In this document: piece after piece, positions 4,675-6,668 of the stretch | Layout of the letters: each line of letters begins with the position of its first letter | Position numbering within the stretch: the first letter of the stretch is position 1 | From: an uncultured Clostridia bacterium | GTDB taxonomy: Bacteria > Bacillota > Clostridia > TANB77 > CAG-508 | Direction of reading: 5' to 3' | Length of the DNA: 6,668 nucleotides | NCBI GenBank assembly: GCA_947631725.1 | Contig: CANRML010000067.1 | Location: forward strand, 1-6,668 | Made by a program: the position numbers and the translations under genes | Notes under the pieces: generated by a model | What the model was told of the DNA's origin: nothing | The model's input: the letters and a program-made list of their open reading frames with translations, nothing else | Database searches by the model: none

Positions 4675-6037
4675 TATAGAAGATAAATCTACTTGTACCT
4701 CTGGTCCGCATAACCCTTTCTACATCATTTTCAATTTTTGGTGTTTCAGCCATTTCTGGTCTTTGTGTTTGAACTGATGGTTGAATTGGTTCTGGTCTAA
4801 ATGATAGTTCTTCTTCAAAGTCTTCTTGTTCATTGTCGAAGTCTTCAAATCCTGGCATAATAGCATCTTCTACTTCTTCAGGTTCTTCTACTCCTGGCAT
4901 AATAAAGTCTTCAAAATCGTCTTCATCTAGTTGTTCTTCTTCAACTATTTTTCTAGGTCTGCCTCTCTTTTTCTTGATTGTTTCTTCAGCATTATCTGCA
5001 GGTGAAACATTTTTCTTAGGTCTACCTCTTCCTCTTTTAACAGGTTGTATTTCTTCTGGCTCTTCATATTCCATTTCTGGAACTACTTTTGGTTTAGATT
5101 GTTCTTCTTCATTTTTCACATAATTGTTGATTTCTGTTTCTATTTGTCTTATTGATTCTTCTTGAGTTTGTGGCTTTGGTCTAGACATCTTTTTGCCTTT
5201 TTCTAGATTAACAGCATTTGGTATAACTACTGGTCTAGATAAAACTGTTTCTCTTGTGTTATTTGTTTTCAATAGTTTTTGAGTTGTTCCTTGTGCTTCT
5301 TCTTCATTTTTTCCTTTTCTTAAATCATCTGTTATTTTTGCATTAAATGACATTACCTTTTGATACTTAGGTGATTTTTCCTCTAAAACTGCTCTTACAT
5401 TTAGTGGTAAGAATTTAGCAATTATTCTTAATTGAGTATCATTATATTGTGCAGCAATATTATCAAAACTTTCCACATATTTGTCTTCACTTTTGCCTAG
5501 TCTTTTATAATGTGCTAAAATATTTTGAATCTCTACTTCACTAACATCATTTTCATTTTCTGCTTTGTATTTTACATCTTCTACATCTATTTTGTAATAA
5601 GCTTTTCCTTCTTTTTTTAGACGTGGTTTGTTAATTAATTTACAAAGTTCTTCAACTGTTCTATCTGTTCCTAATAAAGCATTATAAATACCTATTCCAA
5701 ATAGTTTTACTAGCATTTGTTCAGATTTTGTTCTCCTATCTGAGCAAATTAAAATAATAGGGATGTCATCACCTTTAAAATTTGATGCTTCATCACTAAT
5801 ACTATCTAATTTTTCAAATATGAATTTATCAATTTGATCATATTGGTTATTAGTGAAAGCTTCTAGGTCTTCACTAATAACAACTCTGTCATATGTCTTA
5901 TCTTTTTGTAACTCTTTTAAAATTGCATTAAAGTAATATACATTTTTATATGATATGATTTCTTTATATTCTTTTTGATATTTCTTTACAATATTTTCTG
6001 AAACCTCTTCATTACTTACAGCAAATAATACTTTCAT
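4661..6037 (-). CDS. Receiver-like protein with disordered tail and two AT-hooks
   Basis: Residues 1-137 of this 458-residue protein look like an alpha/beta receiver-type domain: strands MKVLFAVS, DRVVIS and IPIILICSD, and a terminal helix. The acidic pocket is SN (8-9), and the phosphoacceptor position after strand three is not aspartate. Residues about 150-245 are helical. The rest is disordered and charged. Two AT-hook-like motifs, KRGRGRPKK (334-342) and KKKRGRPRK (355-363), suggest binding to the minor groove of AT-rich DNA. An acidic stretch follows with IMPG repeated at 379-382 and 393-396. Followed by a ParA-like gene, it resembles a split CpaE. The ATG has AAGGGGG about seven bases upstream. 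The gene starts four bases after the previous stop codon. The last 14 residues may be out of frame. Confidence 0.75.
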   Translation of the reverse strand: MKVLFAVSNEEVSENIVKKYQKEYKEIISYKNVYYFNAILKELQKDKTYDRVVISEDLEAFTNNQYDQIDKFIFEKLDSISDEASNFKGDDIPIILICSDRRTKSEQMLVKLFGIGIYNALLGTDRTVEELCKLINKPRLKKEGKAYYKIDVEDVKYKAENENDVSEVEIQNILAHYKRLGKSEDKYVESFDNIAAQYNDTQLRIIAKFLPLNVRAVLEEKSPKYQKVMSFNAKITDDLRKGKNEEEAQGTTQKLLKTNNTRETVLSRPVVIPNAVNLEKGKKMSRPKPQTQEESIRQIETEINNYVKNEEEQSKPKVVPEMEYEEPEEIQPVKRGRGRPKKNVSPADNAEETIKKKRGRPRKIVEEEQLDEDDFEDFIMPGVEEPEEVEDAIMPGFEDFDNEQEDFEEELSFRPEPIQPSVQTQRPEMAETPKIENDVERVMRTRGTSRFIFYIDRR

Positions 6038-6040
6038 TTG

Positions 6041-6448
6041 TTACCCCCTTCCAAATCTTATAAATACTGCAAATGCAAGTGGTAAGATTTGGCAAATAAT
6101 TAATATAACCGAAAAAGCTACCATAAGAGCCATACCTTTTTCTAGTGTGTCCAATCTACGAATTCCTAAAACATATTTACGCATTGCTCCAATTGCAAGT
6201 CCTAAAAAGCAAAATGGAATACTGTAAATTTGTATTAAATGCAAAATATATGCGACAACACCATAGGAATCTGATCCATATTTTTGCTTATAATCTTCTA
6301 ATGTTTTTGCTTGATTTTCTTTAATTTCTATAAGTTGGCTTTCTGTTTTTTCATCAATTACTTGTGTTTGCTCTGCTGCCTTTACTGTATTTGCAAAAAA
6401 GCCAAAAATCAGCATAACTATTATTGATATTATTGCTATTTTTTTCAT
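6041..6448 (-). CDS. Small exported two-helix membrane protein, pilin-like topology
   Basis: This 135-residue protein begins with a signal peptide: MKK, a hydrophobic core to about residue 20, and a likely cleavage site VKA/A after Ala24. A charged helical stretch (about 28-58) follows. Two transmembrane segments lie at about 63-88 and 104-130, joined by a short basic loop (RKYVLGIRRLDTLEKG) and ending in FGRG. A signal peptide plus two helices with a short basic loop is the topology of VirB2/TrbC pilins of type IV secretion systems. I see no diagnostic residue match, so this is only a suggestion. The ATG follows AAAGGGG at about eight bases. It is the first gene after a good promoter and ends three bases before the AT-hook gene, so the two are cotranscribed. 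Confidence 0.72.
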   Translation of the reverse strand: MKKIAIISIIVMLIFGFFANTVKAAEQTQVIDEKTESQLIEIKENQAKTLEDYKQKYGSDSYGVVAYILHLIQIYSIPFCFLGLAIGAMRKYVLGIRRLDTLEKGMALMVAFSVILIICQILPLAFAVFIRFGRG

Positions 6449-6491
6449 TTTTTAAGCCCCTTTCAGTTTTAAAAAACTTTTCTACCTCTAT

Positions 6492-6520
6492 ATCATACAA
6501 TAACTTTAAGAAAATAGCAA
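6492..6520 (-). promoter_or_regulatory. Promoter of the main operon
   Basis: On the minus strand TTGCTA (6520-6515) and TATGAT (6497-6492) are separated by exactly 17 bases, matching the sigma-A consensus at four and five of six positions. Transcription would begin near 6485, about 37 bases before the ATG of the exported membrane protein. No other promoter of similar quality is seen until after ruvX, so this one may drive genes through ireB and ruvX. Confidence 0.55.
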
Positions 6521-6556
6521 GTAAAATCATAAAAAAAGTTAGATTTTTCCATATAG

Positions 6557-6575
6557 ATACTGCATATATGAGTAT
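6557..6575. promoter_or_regulatory. Small palindrome upstream of the operon promoter
   Basis: ATACT (6557-6561) and AGTAT (6571-6575) are inverted repeats flanking the palindrome CATATATG (6563-6570), about 37 bases upstream of the -35 box. Two-fold symmetry at this position could be an activator or repressor site, but the composition makes chance quite possible. Confidence 0.2.
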
Positions 6576-6624
6576 ACACCATTTGCCCAGTTCCATAGTT
6601 TGGTATTAATTTAATAAAAAAATC

Positions 6625-6651
6625 TTTTGAAAGCCCTGAAATGGAGGCTTA
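6625..6651. terminator. Weak hairpin at the right edge, possible terminator
   Basis: AAGCC and GGCTT form a five-base-pair stem near 6631-6650 with a loop of about ten bases. T-rich or A-rich runs lie on both sides (AAATTTTTG on the plus strand, ATTTTTTTA on the minus strand). It could end a gene lying beyond the right edge or mark the upstream border of the operon. The stem is short and the T runs are offset. Confidence 0.25.
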
Positions 6652-6668
6652 AATTTTTGTCAACTTTT

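Noticed and set aside
4994..5036. Reading the GRP-rich segment as an HMGA-like gene acquired from a eukaryote
   Set aside because: Only the short AT-hook motifs are shared. Base and codon use match the surrounding bacterial gene, so convergence is the simpler explanation.
4833..5123. A plus-strand Ser-rich 96-codon frame
   Set aside because: It is the complement of the acidic Glu/Asp-rich tail of the AT-hook gene (GAA/GAT codons read as TTC/ATC and TCT/TCA), with no ribosome site.
6354..6596. An 80-codon minus-strand frame with a hydrophobic first half, overlapping the start of the exported membrane protein
   Set aside because: It has no ribosome site, it spans the good promoter at 6492-6520, and its second half is just the membrane protein gene read in another frame.
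6658..6663. Perfect TTGACA on the minus strand at the right edge
   Set aside because: No -10-like sequence follows at 16-18 bases, so it is not called as a promoter.

Overview
This is an AT-rich window (by eye well under 35% GC). Every gene I can support lies on the minus strand, so it is read from high to low coordinates. Codon use (AGA, ATA, TTA, AAA rich), AGGAGG-type ribosome sites and the neighbouring trio ireB, ruvX and a DUF1292 gene point to a low-GC Firmicute, most likely an uncultured gut-type member of the Clostridia. No mobile element, RNA gene or CRISPR array is visible.

Layout in transcription order. A sigma-A-like promoter near 6492-6520 starts a tight run of genes. First is a small exported two-helix membrane protein (6448-6041). 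Next is a 458-residue protein with a receiver-like N-terminus and a long disordered tail carrying two AT-hooks (6037-4661). It is followed by a ParA/MinD-fold protein that begins at an overlapping TTG (4674-3796), and then a membrane-anchored GAF plus GGDEF-like protein with a destroyed signature motif (3773-2694). The run continues with short gaps into ireB (2680-2423) and ruvX (2430-1987). After about 100 bases come a DUF1292 gene (1881-1576), a hairpin-rich intergenic stretch, a four-helix membrane protein (1478-999) and a terminator. A HAD phosphatase follows from its own promoter (863-228). After a 170-base gap with inverted repeats, the first 18 codons of another gene run off the left edge.

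The most interesting part is the four-gene block from 6448 to 2694. The receiver-like plus ParA-like pair matches the architecture of CpaE, the localisation factor of Tad-type systems, but split in two. All three signalling folds have lost the residues that normally define activity: no phosphoacceptor Asp in the receiver-like domain, no Walker A lysine in the ParA-like protein, and no GG(D/E)EF or I-site in the cyclase-like domain. The two-helix protein at the head resembles VirB2/TrbC-type pilins in topology only. I infer a membrane-associated positioning or assembly module built from degenerate enzymes, in the same probable transcript as the IreB/RuvX housekeeping genes.

The junction between the AT-hook gene and the ParA-like gene looks like a possible +1 frameshift (real, programmed or artefactual) that may hide a single fused protein of about 746 residues.
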